From: Acidovorax sp. KKS102
GTDB taxonomy: Bacteria > Pseudomonadota > Gammaproteobacteria > Burkholderiales > Burkholderiaceae_C
Direction: 5' to 3'
DNA: 64,000 bases
Assembly: GCF_000302535.1 (NCBI RefSeq)
Contig: NC_018708.1
Span: 2,852,001-2,916,000, forward strand
Shown one piece after another: positions 21,361 to 29,676 of this stretch. Positions within the stretch are counted from its first letter, which is position 1. Each line of letters begins with the position of its first letter. The notes beneath the pieces are model-generated. The model was not told the origin of the DNA and did no database searches. It was given only the letters and a program-made list of their open reading frames with translations. The position numbers and the translations under genes were made by a program.

Positions 21361-23244
21361 ATGCCCTTGCAGACATCTGCCCCCACACCCGCTGCCGACG
21401 ACCACGCCGCAACTCGCCACCCACCCCGCTCCCCGTCCCGCCGCGACTGGATGGCATGGGCGGGCACCACCGCAGTGGCACCTTGGCTGCCAGGCTGCGG
21501 TGGCAGCAACAACCCGGGGCCCCAGCTGCCAGCCACCATGGCCTGGGGCCGCCAGGAGATCCGGCAGGCCATGCAGGCCAGCCGGGCGCGGGCGGCATCG
21601 ATTGCGCTGCTGCAAGGCGAGCGCCTGGTCTGGCAGGAGGCGTTTGGCGTGCTGGACGACAGCACCCGCACGCCTGCCACCCCCGATACGCGCTTCAACG
21701 TGGGCTCTGTGAGCAAGGTGCTGGCGGCACTGGCCGTGATGGTTCTGGTGGACCGCCAGCTGGTGGAACTGGACGCACCCGTGCTGCACTACCTGCCGCA
21801 GTTCGCCATGCTGTCCCCGGGCTACCGCGACATCACGGTGCGGCACCTGCTGAACCATGCGTCGGGGCTGCCCGGCACCCACACCCACAACCTGTTTTCG
21901 TTTGCCCCGCAACCGGGCTATGCGGCCGAACTAGAGGCTGCATTGGCCGACGTGCACCTGAAGCACGCGCCCGGCGCCATGGCGGTGTACTGCAACGATG
22001 GTTTCACCCTCGTCGAGCGCATCGTGCTCGCGGTCACCGGGCAGGCCTATCCGGCGTTCGTGCAGTCGGCCATCCTCAACCCGCTGGGCATGGCGCGGTC
22101 GGGCTACACGCTGCAGCCCCTGCCCCCAGGCAGCTTTGCCCACGGCTACATCGGTGATGCCCGCCAGGGCCAGGAGTTTGTGATGGGCTACGCCACCAGC
22201 GGGCTGTGCACCACCCCGGGCGACATGATGAAGCTGGCCGCCCTGCTGATGCGGGGAGGTGAACTGGACGGCCAGCGCATCGTCTCGAAAGCCGCCGTGA
22301 CCGAAATGGGCAGCACGCAGCACCAGGACATGCGCCTGAGCCACCTCACCCCCGACTGGCACGCGGGCCTTGGCTGGGACAGCACCCAGCACCCGGGACT
22401 GGACGCCGCAGGCTTTGTGGCCTGGCAAAAGAGCGGCAACACGATGTTCTACGCCAGCGACTTCTACGTGCTGCCGCAAGCGGGCCTGGCGCTGCTGATC
22501 ACTGGCAGTGCGCCCGGCTTCAAGCCGGGACCCGTTGCCGAAGGCATCCTGCTGCGCGCGCTGCACGAAATAGGGCAGCTGCGCATGCTGCCACCCAAGG
22601 TATCGGCGGCCTTCCCGGCGCAGGCCACCATCTCCTCCAGCGCGGTGGACGCCCTGCTAGGCATCTACGGCTGCTCCGCACGTCCCATCAAAGCCAGCTC
22701 GCCCGACAGCCAGCAGGTGGATTTGTCGATCTGGTCCGCCAAGGCCCAAGGATGGGAGTCCCTGTGCACCGGGCTGCGCCTGTGCAGCGATGGCTGGTGG
22801 TGGTCGGACGCCCAGCCCCGCACGCAGTACCGCTGGGAGCAGGTCGAAGGCCGCCGCTACCTGCTTGCGCGCGAGACAGCCACGGCCGGGCACTACGGGG
22901 TTGCCACGACGGTGGCACAGCAGATGCAGCGGGCCCCCGCACCGCTCCCGCCGCAGTGGTCGGCGCGGCTGGGCAGCACGTGGCTGCTGGCCAACGAGGC
23001 GCCCGACTCCATCCCGCTGGCCATGGGCGTGGGGGCCGCCTCCCTGCAGGAGCTGCCAGACCTGCCCGGCTACCTGCTCTGGGACGACAGGCAGTTCCTG
23101 CTCCCCCTGTCGGCAGACCGCGCGGGCATGGCGGTGCAGGTGCCCCACAACGCGGGCCGCGACCTGGTGGAGCTGGTGGTGCACACGCACGACAAGGACG
23201 AGTGGGTGCACGCCGCAGGCTGGATGTATCGCCGCCACGATTGA
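21361..23244 (+). CDS. Serine hydrolase, beta-lactamase/class C-like lipoprotein
   Basis: About 627 residues. The N-terminus has a twin-arginine region (SRRDWMAWAGTTAVA) followed by a lipobox-like LPGC, so it is probably exported by Tat and lipid-anchored. The serine hydrolase domain has the SxxK motif in VGSVSKVLA and the YxN motif in VYCNDGF, with HLLNHASGLPG typical of class C beta-lactamase/esterase EstB-type proteins. Beyond the catalytic domain there is an extra C-terminal region of about 200 residues of unknown fold. I started it at ATG 21361; the frame is open further upstream but overlaps hrpA. It is divergent from hrpA. It is more likely a peptidase or esterase than a resistance enzyme. 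Confidence 0.88.
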   Translation: MPLQTSAPTPAADDHAATRHPPRSPSRRDWMAWAGTTAVAPWLPGCGGSNNPGPQLPATMAWGRQEIRQAMQASRARAASIALLQGERLVWQEAFGVLDDSTRTPATPDTRFNVGSVSKVLAALAVMVLVDRQLVELDAPVLHYLPQFAMLSPGYRDITVRHLLNHASGLPGTHTHNLFSFAPQPGYAAELEAALADVHLKHAPGAMAVYCNDGFTLVERIVLAVTGQAYPAFVQSAILNPLGMARSGYTLQPLPPGSFAHGYIGDARQGQEFVMGYATSGLCTTPGDMMKLAALLMRGGELDGQRIVSKAAVTEMGSTQHQDMRLSHLTPDWHAGLGWDSTQHPGLDAAGFVAWQKSGNTMFYASDFYVLPQAGLALLITGSAPGFKPGPVAEGILLRALHEIGQLRMLPPKVSAAFPAQATISSSAVDALLGIYGCSARPIKASSPDSQQVDLSIWSAKAQGWESLCTGLRLCSDGWWWSDAQPRTQYRWEQVEGRRYLLARETATAGHYGVATTVAQQMQRAPAPLPPQWSARLGSTWLLANEAPDSIPLAMGVGAASLQELPDLPGYLLWDDRQFLLPLSADRAGMAVQVPHNAGRDLVELVVHTHDKDEWVHAAGWMYRRHD

Positions 23245-23277
23245 GCCGCCCTGCCCCCGTGCAATGTGCGGGCAATG

Positions 23278-23296
23278 CGCACACACTGTGCGTTTT
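23278..23296 (+). terminator. Weak stem-loop terminator candidate
   Basis: CGCACA, a 3-base loop, TGTGCG and then TTTT, 33 bases after the serine hydrolase stop. The stem has only 6 base pairs, so the call is tentative. Confidence 0.4.
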
Positions 23297-23426
23297 GTGC
23301 GACACATCGGCCAGCGCCGCGCCCCCTGCGCTTGCCACGCGCAGCACGCCTCGCCACAATCGCGCCTTCTTTCAGCACTGCGCGGCCATGTCGGCCAGCC
23401 CCTGAGAGCCCTGGAGGTCACCGCTA

Positions 23427-23456
23427 TGTTTGTTCCCTTGTTCGCTCCCGCCTGAC
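23427..23456 (+). CDS. Possible 9-residue leader peptide
   Basis: A very short reading frame, MFVPLFAPA, preceded by GGAGG with good spacing. It lies 165 bases ahead of the small basic protein gene and before several stem-loops ending in a terminator-like hairpin at 23546-23572. That layout is typical of transcription attenuation by a translated leader peptide. The strong ribosome site is the main support; there is no codon run that names an amino acid or drug. In the wider 23245-23590 gap I see only this frame and hairpins. Confidence 0.4.
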
Positions 23457-23545
23457 CACTGTCCACCGCCCCGGCTGGACTGTGTTTTCACGCATCCAGC
23501 CACGGCAGACAAGCGACCTCCTGCACCTTGTGCAGCGCTCCACAA

Positions 23546-23572
23546 GCCCTGGCTAATTTGCCGGGGTTTTTT
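23546..23572 (+). terminator. Terminator or attenuator hairpin before the AAA/M41 unit
   Basis: GCCCTGGC, a 6-base loop and GCCGGGG, one mismatch in the stem, followed by T6, ending 18 bases before the start codon of the 81-residue gene. CCACAA just before the stem (23540-23545) can pair with TTGTGG after the T-run (23575-23580), giving an alternative structure. GGCTGGA and TCCAGCC upstream (near 23473 and 23500) make a further stem. A terminator directly before a start codon suggests regulated read-through. Confidence 0.55.
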
Positions 23573-23590
23573 GTTTGTGGAACGCACACC

Positions 23591-23836
23591 ATGAGTGCCA
23601 AAAAACTGTCTCGGGCCTTCGCCCAGGGTGAAATCAAGAAGCTGCGCCGCATGAAGCAGCCCCTGGTGCTGAAGCTCGAAGCCTCGGGCCCGCCCCGAAA
23701 CCCTGTGGCCGCAGCGCTGGCCCAACGCAGCCTGTCCAGCGCGGCAGGCAAGCACATCCGAACCCGTGGGGCCCAGCGCCGCGCGGACAACGTCGCCCTG
23801 CGCAAGGCGATCCAGAACCCCTTTTTGAACGATTGA
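23591..23836 (+). CDS. Small basic hypothetical protein
   Basis: An 81-residue, strongly basic protein with Lys/Arg clusters (KKLSRAFAQGEIKKLRRMK, GKHIRTRGAQRRADN). No signal peptide or membrane helix and no domain I recognise. The start at ATG 23591 follows the attenuator-like hairpin. Its stop is one base before the ATG of the AAA+/M41 gene, so translation of the two is very likely coupled and they form a functional pair. It could be an adaptor, an inhibitor or a substrate of the protease; this is inference from position and charge only. Confidence 0.7.
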   Translation: MSAKKLSRAFAQGEIKKLRRMKQPLVLKLEASGPPRNPVAAALAQRSLSSAAGKHIRTRGAQRRADNVALRKAIQNPFLND

Positions 23837-23837
23837 C

Positions 23838-25949
23838 ATGAATCCCTTCAACAACCCACTGCCGCCACACCAGCGGCATCCCACTCCGCATCCGGCGCTG
23901 GCCGGTGCGCCAACGCTGGCAGCGCATCCATCCCCGATGCACTCAGCGCACCCTGTGCGTGCCCAGACAGCCGCGACCATCACGCCAGTTGCCAGCAGCG
24001 CAGAGCTGGCCCAGCGCCAGCAGGCTTTGGCGCGCGCGGCGTTGCAACTGAAAGCCGAGCTTTTCGGCATCGACGACGTGATCGACCGCGTGATCAATGC
24101 CATCCGCGCCTGGTACGTGCTGCCACAGCTCATCACCCGGCCGGTCATCGTCTGCCTGTGGGGCCTGACCGGCACGGGCAAGACGCAGCTCACGCGGCGG
24201 CTGGCCCAGCTGCTGGGCTTTTACGACCGGTTTGTGGAAGTGCAGATGGACGGCTTCAGCCACGGCGCGAGCTACCGCAGCTCGTCCATCTCGGGCATGC
24301 TGGGCGACTCGGGCGTCCACGAGGGCATGCCGGGCATCCTGGTACTGGACGAGTTCCAGCGGTTTCGCACAGTGGACACCAAGGGCGCCGACGTGAAGGT
24401 GGAGCGCTACCAGGACGTGTGGACGCTGCTGTCCGATGGGCGCCTGCCACCCGCGTTGAGCGCGCTGTCCAACATCGAGCGCAAGCTGGCCGATGCGCAC
24501 TACGAGGCTGAGCGCGCCGAAGATGGCGATGACGACCGCGCAGGCAAGAAGCCCTACCGCTTTCAGCTGGACGCCTGGGATGCGCAAGAACTCAAGCGCA
24601 TGCTGAAGCTGCAGGAGCCGCTGTCCGCCATCATGCAGTGGCCGCCCGCCAAGGTGCAGGCGCTGTTTGCCAGCTTTCAGCAGTCCAGCCATGCGTGGGA
24701 GACCGACTACAGCAAGCTGCTGGTGTTTGTATGTGGCAACCTCGACGAGATGTACCACGAGACCGCACAGCGTGTAGAAGACTGCGACACCGATGCCGAC
24801 ATCTTTCACCGCCTAACCCGCAAGCTCTCGCTCATCGATGTGAAGAAGGCGCTGGGCGAGCGCTTCAAGCCCGAGCAGATCGCACGGCTGGGCAATGAAC
24901 ATGTGGTCTACCCGTCGTTCAGCAAGGCGACGTATGAGCGCCTCATCCATAACCTGTGCACACGCTATGTGGACGATATTGCCGCGCAGTGTGGCGTGCG
25001 GTTTGCCATTGGGCAGGATGTGCTGAGCGAGCTGTATGCCAATGCGGTGTTCCCTGCGCAGGGCACGCGGCCATTGTTCTCCTCAGTGCACGCGATCCTG
25101 AGCGCCAACCTGGTCAACGCCGCGTTGTGGGTGGTGCAAGAGCAGCTTTCGCTGGAGCAAGAGTTCGCCATTCACCTGGCGCCCGACAAGCGCCACCTGC
25201 TGGTGTCGGGCCAGGGGCCTTCGGGCCCAGTGCAGGCCGCGTTTGCGGTGACGCTGGAGCTGAACCGGCTCAAACAGCGGGCCAACGCAGACTTTCGGGC
25301 CTTGCTGGCCGTGCATGAGGCGGGCCACGGGTTGGCCTATTGCGTGTTGTTCGGGCACGCTCCGCAAGAGGTGAAGATCAACATCGCCTCGTTCGAGGGC
25401 GGGTACAACAGCTTCTCTAGCCTCAAGGCCACCACGCGCCAGAACGCGCTCGACATGATGTGCGTAGGCCTGGCAGGCCGCGTGGCGGAGGAACTGGTGT
25501 TTGGCGAAATGGCCTGCACCACCGGGGCCGAGCAGGACTTCAAGCAGGTGACGGCCGAAGCGGCGCGCTACATCCGCCACCATGGCTTTGGCGCGCGGCT
25601 GGCCCGCACCGATGTCACCGTGGAGATGGACAACCACATCAACACCGACATCGACCCCAGCAACGAAGCCATCGAGGCGCTGATGCAGCAGCAATACCAG
25701 CGCGCCCAGGCCCTGCTGACCACGCACCATGAGGCGCTGGGGCGCACGGTGGACGCGTTGCTGGCACACGGCACCATCGCCCCGGCGGAGATGGTGGCGC
25801 TGCTGCAATGCTGCGGCATTGCACTGGCGTCTCCGTCGGATGCCGCAGGCACCCTGCCCGAAGAAGGCCTGGTGCTGGAGCCGTTTGGTGCCAAACTCAG
25901 CGCGTTTCGCGCACGCGGGGCGGCGTCCGCTGCACCCCAGCTGGCGTGA
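23838..25949 (+). CDS. AAA+ ATPase fused to an M41 (FtsH-type) peptidase domain
   Basis: A 703-residue protein. Residues 1-60 are Pro/His-rich. An AAA+ domain follows with Walker A GLTGTGKT (109-116) and Walker B ILVLDEF (167-173), closer to ClpA/ClpB/ClpX-type modules than to FtsH. The C-terminal third is an M41 metallopeptidase: zinc motif HEAGH (493-497), GLAGRVAEELVFGE, and the third metal-ligand Asp in TTGAEQDFKQV. Unlike FtsH there is no membrane helix, so it should be soluble. The partner gene upstream is translationally coupled. The likely role is ATP-driven proteolysis of specific proteins, by analogy with FtsH; targets are unknown. I know FtsH and Clp proteases as separate architectures; this combination is unusual. 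Confidence 0.85.
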   Translation: MNPFNNPLPPHQRHPTPHPALAGAPTLAAHPSPMHSAHPVRAQTAATITPVASSAELAQRQQALARAALQLKAELFGIDDVIDRVINAIRAWYVLPQLITRPVIVCLWGLTGTGKTQLTRRLAQLLGFYDRFVEVQMDGFSHGASYRSSSISGMLGDSGVHEGMPGILVLDEFQRFRTVDTKGADVKVERYQDVWTLLSDGRLPPALSALSNIERKLADAHYEAERAEDGDDDRAGKKPYRFQLDAWDAQELKRMLKLQEPLSAIMQWPPAKVQALFASFQQSSHAWETDYSKLLVFVCGNLDEMYHETAQRVEDCDTDADIFHRLTRKLSLIDVKKALGERFKPEQIARLGNEHVVYPSFSKATYERLIHNLCTRYVDDIAAQCGVRFAIGQDVLSELYANAVFPAQGTRPLFSSVHAILSANLVNAALWVVQEQLSLEQEFAIHLAPDKRHLLVSGQGPSGPVQAAFAVTLELNRLKQRANADFRALLAVHEAGHGLAYCVLFGHAPQEVKINIASFEGGYNSFSSLKATTRQNALDMMCVGLAGRVAEELVFGEMACTTGAEQDFKQVTAEAARYIRHHGFGARLARTDVTVEMDNHINTDIDPSNEAIEALMQQQYQRAQALLTTHHEALGRTVDALLAHGTIAPAEMVALLQCCGIALASPSDAAGTLPEEGLVLEPFGAKLSAFRARGAASAAPQLA

Positions 25950-25984
25950 CACCCAGCACGAGAGACCAAGGCTCAAGGATCGAC

Positions 25985-26194
25985 ATGGCCAGCGGGTTTT
26001 CCGAGTCCGGCGACGGGCTGCACTACGCCGAGCACATCTCGGTGCCGATGCGCCTCGGAAGACGCTCCCCACCATGTGCTGCGCCTGACAGCGCGTGGCG
26101 AGCGCCCCCTGCAGCTGGGGGGTTTGACCAGCGGGAAGAAGCCGAACGCTGGCGCTGCCGCATCGCGGCGCTGTTCGATGCTCACCCTGGCTGA
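25985..26194 (+). CDS. Small hypothetical gene with possible compensating frameshifts
   Basis: A 69-residue open frame begins at ATG 25985 after AAGGA. The ends look like real coding sequence (DGLHYAEHISVPMRL; FDQREEAERWRCRIAALFD), with the G/C third-position bias of this genome. The middle (about 26056-26118) does not. In another frame that stretch reads EDAPHHVLRLTARGERPLQL with good codon bias. One extra base near 26056 and one missing base in the G6 run near 26117 would join all three parts. So this is either a gene with two compensating indels, sequence error or a decaying gene. I do not recognise the protein. The rest of 25950-26281 holds nothing else I can support. Confidence 0.45.
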   Translation: MASGFSESGDGLHYAEHISVPMRLGRRSPPCAAPDSAWRAPPAAGGFDQREEAERWRCRIAALFDAHPG

Positions 26195-26281
26195 GCGTAC
26201 AAATCCCGGCACCCGGTCCCTAAGGACACTTATCATTCGCACCTCCGCGCATTACCACCACCGCCCCAACCACCCTCCTCC

Positions 26282-27628
26282 ATGTCCGCCGTTTTCAACT
26301 TCACCTTCGTCCCCTGGTTCCGCTCGGTGGCGCCGTACATCCACAAGTTCCGCAACCAGACGTTTGTGATCGGGCTGACGGGTGAGGCGATTGCGGCCGG
26401 CAAGCTGCACAGCATTGCGCAAGACCTGGCACTGATCCAGGCCATGGGCGTGAAGATCGTGCTGGTACACGGCTTTCGCCCGCAGGTGAACGAGCAGCTG
26501 GCGGCCAAGGGGCATGCGGCCAAGTATTCGCATGGCATCCGTATTACCGACTCTGTGGCTCTCGACTGCGCGCAAGAGGCCGCTGGGCAGCTGCGCTACG
26601 AGATCGAGGCCGCCTTCAGCCAGGGCCTGCCCAACACGCCGATGGCGGGCGCCACGGTGCGCGTGATCTCGGGCAACTTCCTCACGGCGCGGCCCGTGGG
26701 CATTGTGGATGGGGTGGACTTCCAGCACTCGGGCCTCGTGCGCAAGGTGGATGTGGCCGGCATCCAGCGCACTCTGGACATGGGCGCGCTGGTGCTGCTG
26801 TCGCCGTTTGGCTTCTCGCCCACGGGTGAGGCCTTCAACCTCAGCATGGAAGAAGTGGCCACCAGCGTCGCCATTGAGCTGCGGGCCGACAAGCTGATCT
26901 TTTTGACCGAGGTGCAGGGCATCCGCATGTCGCCCACCGAGCCCGAGAGCGACGACAACCCCATCGACACCGAGCTGCCGCTGGCCGCCGCGCAGGCCCT
27001 GCTGGCCCAGTTGCCGCCCGCCCAGCAGCCCACGGACACGGGCTTTTACCTGCAGCACTGCGTGAAGGCCTGCAAGGCCGGCGTGGAGCGCAGCCACATC
27101 TTGCCGTTTGCGGTGGATGGCTCGCTGCTGCTGGAGGTGTACGTGCACGACGGCATCGGCACCATGGTCATCGACGAAAAGCTGGAAGAGCTGCGCGAGG
27201 CCACGATTGATGACGTGGGCGGCATCCTGCAGCTGATCGAACCCTTCGAGAAGGACGGCACGCTGGTCAAGCGCGACCGCACCGAGATCGAGCGGGACAT
27301 CGCCACCTACACCATCATCGAACACGACGGCGTGATCTTTGGCTGCGCCGCGCTCTACCCCTACCCCGAGGCCAAGACGGCGGAGATGGCCGCCGTAACG
27401 GTATCGCCACAAAGCCAGGGCACGGGCGACGGCGAAAAGCTGCTCAAGCGCATCGAGCAGCGTGCACGCTTGCTGGGGCTGGACAGCATCTTTGTGCTGA
27501 CCACCCGCACCATGCACTGGTTCATCAAGCGCGGCTTCTCGCCGGTAGACCCTGACTGGCTGCCCGACGCCCGCAAGCGCAAGTACAACTGGGACCGCAA
27601 GAGCCAGGTGCTGGTCAAGAAGCTCTAA
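26282..27628 (+). CDS. argA: Amino-acid N-acetyltransferase (N-acetylglutamate synthase)
   Basis: A 448-residue ArgA that acetylates glutamate with acetyl-CoA, the first step of arginine synthesis. The N-terminal two-thirds is an amino-acid kinase-like domain (FVIGLTGEAIAAGKLHSI, VLVHGFRPQVNEQL), which in the family binds arginine for feedback inhibition. A GNAT acetyltransferase domain closes the protein (CAALYPYPEAKTAEMAAVTV, HWFIKRGFSPV). The length is normal. It converges with the beta-lactamase gene, overlapping it by four bases, and is not linked to other arg genes here. Confidence 0.96.
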   Translation: MSAVFNFTFVPWFRSVAPYIHKFRNQTFVIGLTGEAIAAGKLHSIAQDLALIQAMGVKIVLVHGFRPQVNEQLAAKGHAAKYSHGIRITDSVALDCAQEAAGQLRYEIEAAFSQGLPNTPMAGATVRVISGNFLTARPVGIVDGVDFQHSGLVRKVDVAGIQRTLDMGALVLLSPFGFSPTGEAFNLSMEEVATSVAIELRADKLIFLTEVQGIRMSPTEPESDDNPIDTELPLAAAQALLAQLPPAQQPTDTGFYLQHCVKACKAGVERSHILPFAVDGSLLLEVYVHDGIGTMVIDEKLEELREATIDDVGGILQLIEPFEKDGTLVKRDRTEIERDIATYTIIEHDGVIFGCAALYPYPEAKTAEMAAVTVSPQSQGTGDGEKLLKRIEQRARLLGLDSIFVLTTRTMHWFIKRGFSPVDPDWLPDARKRKYNWDRKSQVLVKKL

Positions 27629-28539
27629 GCACGGGTGAAAGTCTCGCGTGCGGTCGCCACGGCGCGCGCCACCTGGGCAATCGCCGCATCCCGTTGCTCG
27701 CCTGACGCTGTAGAGCGCGTGAGGTAACAGGTCACCAACATCGGCGCGCCGCCGCCCTGCGGCCACAGCACGCCGATGTCGTTGGCCGTGCCGCTGTCGC
27801 CCGCCGTGCCCGTCTTGTCGCCAACCTTCCAGCCAGGCACACCGGCGCGCAGCCGTTTGTCGCCCGTGCTGGTCTCCACCAGCCAGCGCTGCAGCCAGGC
27901 CCGGGACATGGGGCTGAGCGCGTTGCCCAGCACCAGTTTCTGCAGGGTCTGCAGCATGGCAAGCGGCGTGGTGGTGTCACGCGGGTCGCCCACGGCAGCC
28001 TCATTCAGCGTGGGCTCGGTGCGGTCCAGCCGCGTGATCGGGTCACCCAGCGAACGCACGAATGCGGTGAACCCGGCAGGCCCCCCATGGCGGGCCAGCA
28101 ACACATTGGCGGCGGTGTTGTCGCTCAGGCTCACGGTGGCAGCGCACAGCTCTCCCACCGTCAGACCGCCACCGTCGCCCGCGCGCGCACCGCTGACGGG
28201 CGAGTACGCCACCACGTCGGCCGCGGCGTAGTGCACACGCGCATCCAGCCGCTCCTTGCCCTGGTCCACCAGCGCCAGCATCCAGCCCGCCAGCACGGCC
28301 TTGAAAGTGCTGGCCATGGCAAAACGCTCGTCCTGCCGCCAGCCCAGGGCCAGGCCCGATCCGGTATCGAGCATGGCCACACCCAGGCGGCCCTGTGCAG
28401 TGCGTTCGATGCTGGCGAGGGCTTCGTTCCACGCGCGGGTGGTCTGGTCGCGCCGGTCGGGGTTGCGGACGGCAGCGCAACCCCACAAAGGCAGGGTCGT
28501 GGCGGCCATCAAACCCAAGGAAAACTGTCTTCTTTGCAT
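27625..28539 (-). CDS. Class A beta-lactamase
   Basis: About 304 residues with every class A hallmark: the active-site STFK in AMASTFKAVL, SDN in SLSDNTAANV, the omega-loop EPTLN in RTEPTLNEAAVGDPRDT, and KTG in GDKTGTAG. It should hydrolyse beta-lactams in the periplasm. The N-terminus from ATG 28539 (MQRRQFSLGLMAATTLPLWGC) has twin arginines and a lipobox-like end, so it may be a Tat-exported or lipid-anchored form. It is divergent from an AmpR-like LysR gene, the classic inducible arrangement, and overlaps argA convergently by four bases. Codon use matches the chromosome, so it looks resident rather than recently acquired. The substrate spectrum cannot be predicted. Confidence 0.95.
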   Translation of the reverse strand: MQRRQFSLGLMAATTLPLWGCAAVRNPDRRDQTTRAWNEALASIERTAQGRLGVAMLDTGSGLALGWRQDERFAMASTFKAVLAGWMLALVDQGKERLDARVHYAAADVVAYSPVSGARAGDGGGLTVGELCAATVSLSDNTAANVLLARHGGPAGFTAFVRSLGDPITRLDRTEPTLNEAAVGDPRDTTTPLAMLQTLQKLVLGNALSPMSRAWLQRWLVETSTGDKRLRAGVPGWKVGDKTGTAGDSGTANDIGVLWPQGGGAPMLVTCYLTRSTASGEQRDAAIAQVARAVATARETFTRA

Positions 28540-28613
28540 ATCGATGGAAAGCGTGGTGAGGAACAAGGCCCGAACGATACGGAGGTTCAGCCCCCAGCAC
28601 CATCGACAATAAT

Positions 28614-28650
28614 TGCCAAAAGCCCCAAGAAAAACTTTGACCTTTTGGCA
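28614..28650. promoter_or_regulatory. Inverted-repeat operator between bla and its LysR regulator
   Basis: TGCCAAAA at 28614-28621 and TTTTGGCA at 28643-28650 are perfect inverted repeats 21 bases apart, in the 113-base gap between the beta-lactamase and LysR start codons. The right arm lies directly before the LysR ATG. The position suits an AmpR-type site that represses the regulator and controls the lactamase gene. No experimental consensus was matched. Confidence 0.5.
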
Positions 28651-28652
28651 CC

Positions 28653-29561
28653 ATGCACTTGCCGCTCAACGCCCTGCGTGCCTTCGAGGCCTCGGCCCGC
28701 CACCTGAACCTGACGCGCGCCGCCCAGGAGCTGCACGTGACCCAGACCGCCGTGAGCCAGCACATCCGCAAGCTGGAAGACCGGCTGGGCAAACCGCTGT
28801 TCCGGCGCCTGCCGCGCGGCCTGGCGCTGACGGACGAAGGCCAGGCGCTTCTGCCCGTGGTGGTGGAGTCGTTCGGCAACCTTCAGCGCGCCCTGGAGAA
28901 GCTGGGCGACACCCGCCCACGCGAGGTGCTGACCGTGGGGGCCGTGGGCACCTTCGCGGTGGGCTGGCTGCTGCCACGGCTGCGCGACTTTCAGCAGGCC
29001 TGCCCGTTTGTGGACCTTCGCCTGCTCACGCACAACAACCGGGTTGACATGGCGGGCGAAGGGCTGGACTACGCCATCCGCTTTGGCGACGGTGCCTGGC
29101 ACGGCACGCAGGCCGACCGCATCATGGATGCGCCCATGTCCGTGATGTGCTCGCCCGCCCTGGCCCACGGCCTGCGCACGGCGGCCGACCTGGCGCGCCA
29201 GCCTTTGCTGCGCAGCTACCGCACCGACGAATGGACGGCCTGGTTCGAGGCTGCGGGTGCGCCCTGCCCCGTGGTGCGTGGCGCGGTGTTCGACTCGTCC
29301 CTGACGCTGGCCGAGGCGGCGGCGCAGGGCGCGGGCATGGCACTGTTGCCAGTGAAGATGTTCGCGCGCGAACTGCAGCAGGGCCGCCTGGCGCAGCCCT
29401 TTGCGCAAGAGCTGCACCGGGGCGCCTACTGGCTGACGCGGCTGCAGTCCCGCCCTGCCACGGGGGCCATGACGGCGTTTCGGGACTGGCTGCTGGCGCA
29501 GGCCAGCGCCGGGGCGGGGGGCAGCACTGGTACCAGCACCAGCGCAGAGAAATTGGAGTGA
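28653..29561 (+). CDS. AmpR-like LysR-family regulator
   Basis: A 302-residue LysR protein. The first 60 residues form the winged helix and strongly resemble AmpR (LPLNALRAFEASARHLNLTR, HVTQTAVSQHIRKLE). The effector domain includes GAVGTFAVGWLLPRLRDF and DYAIRFGDGAWHGTQAD, also typical of AmpR-like proteins. It is divergent from the class A beta-lactamase gene, so by analogy it should activate that gene in response to cell-wall fragments. AmpG and AmpD, needed for such signalling, are not in the window. The LysR family is certain; the AmpR role is inference from likeness and position. Confidence 0.88.
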   Translation: MHLPLNALRAFEASARHLNLTRAAQELHVTQTAVSQHIRKLEDRLGKPLFRRLPRGLALTDEGQALLPVVVESFGNLQRALEKLGDTRPREVLTVGAVGTFAVGWLLPRLRDFQQACPFVDLRLLTHNNRVDMAGEGLDYAIRFGDGAWHGTQADRIMDAPMSVMCSPALAHGLRTAADLARQPLLRSYRTDEWTAWFEAAGAPCPVVRGAVFDSSLTLAEAAAQGAGMALLPVKMFARELQQGRLAQPFAQELHRGAYWLTRLQSRPATGAMTAFRDWLLAQASAGAGGSTGTSTSAEKLE

Positions 29562-29567
29562 TTTAGG

Positions 29568-29625
29568 TCAGTAGCGCTAGTGCATATTGCGCTAATAGCT
29601 ATCAATTAGATAGCAAACAATCCGA
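29568..29625. repeat. Dispersed intergenic repeat copy
   Basis: GTCAGTAGCGCTAGTGCATA followed by TTGCGCTAATAGCTATCAA. It lies between the ends of the LysR and HD-GYP genes. It shares the GCGCTAGTG and AGCTATCAA blocks with the copies at 38318, 44728 and 63476. Confidence 0.6.
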
Positions 29626-29676
29626 AGGCATCGATACGCGCTATGGGACGATGCGCCACCCGGGCGCCCGGCGGAA

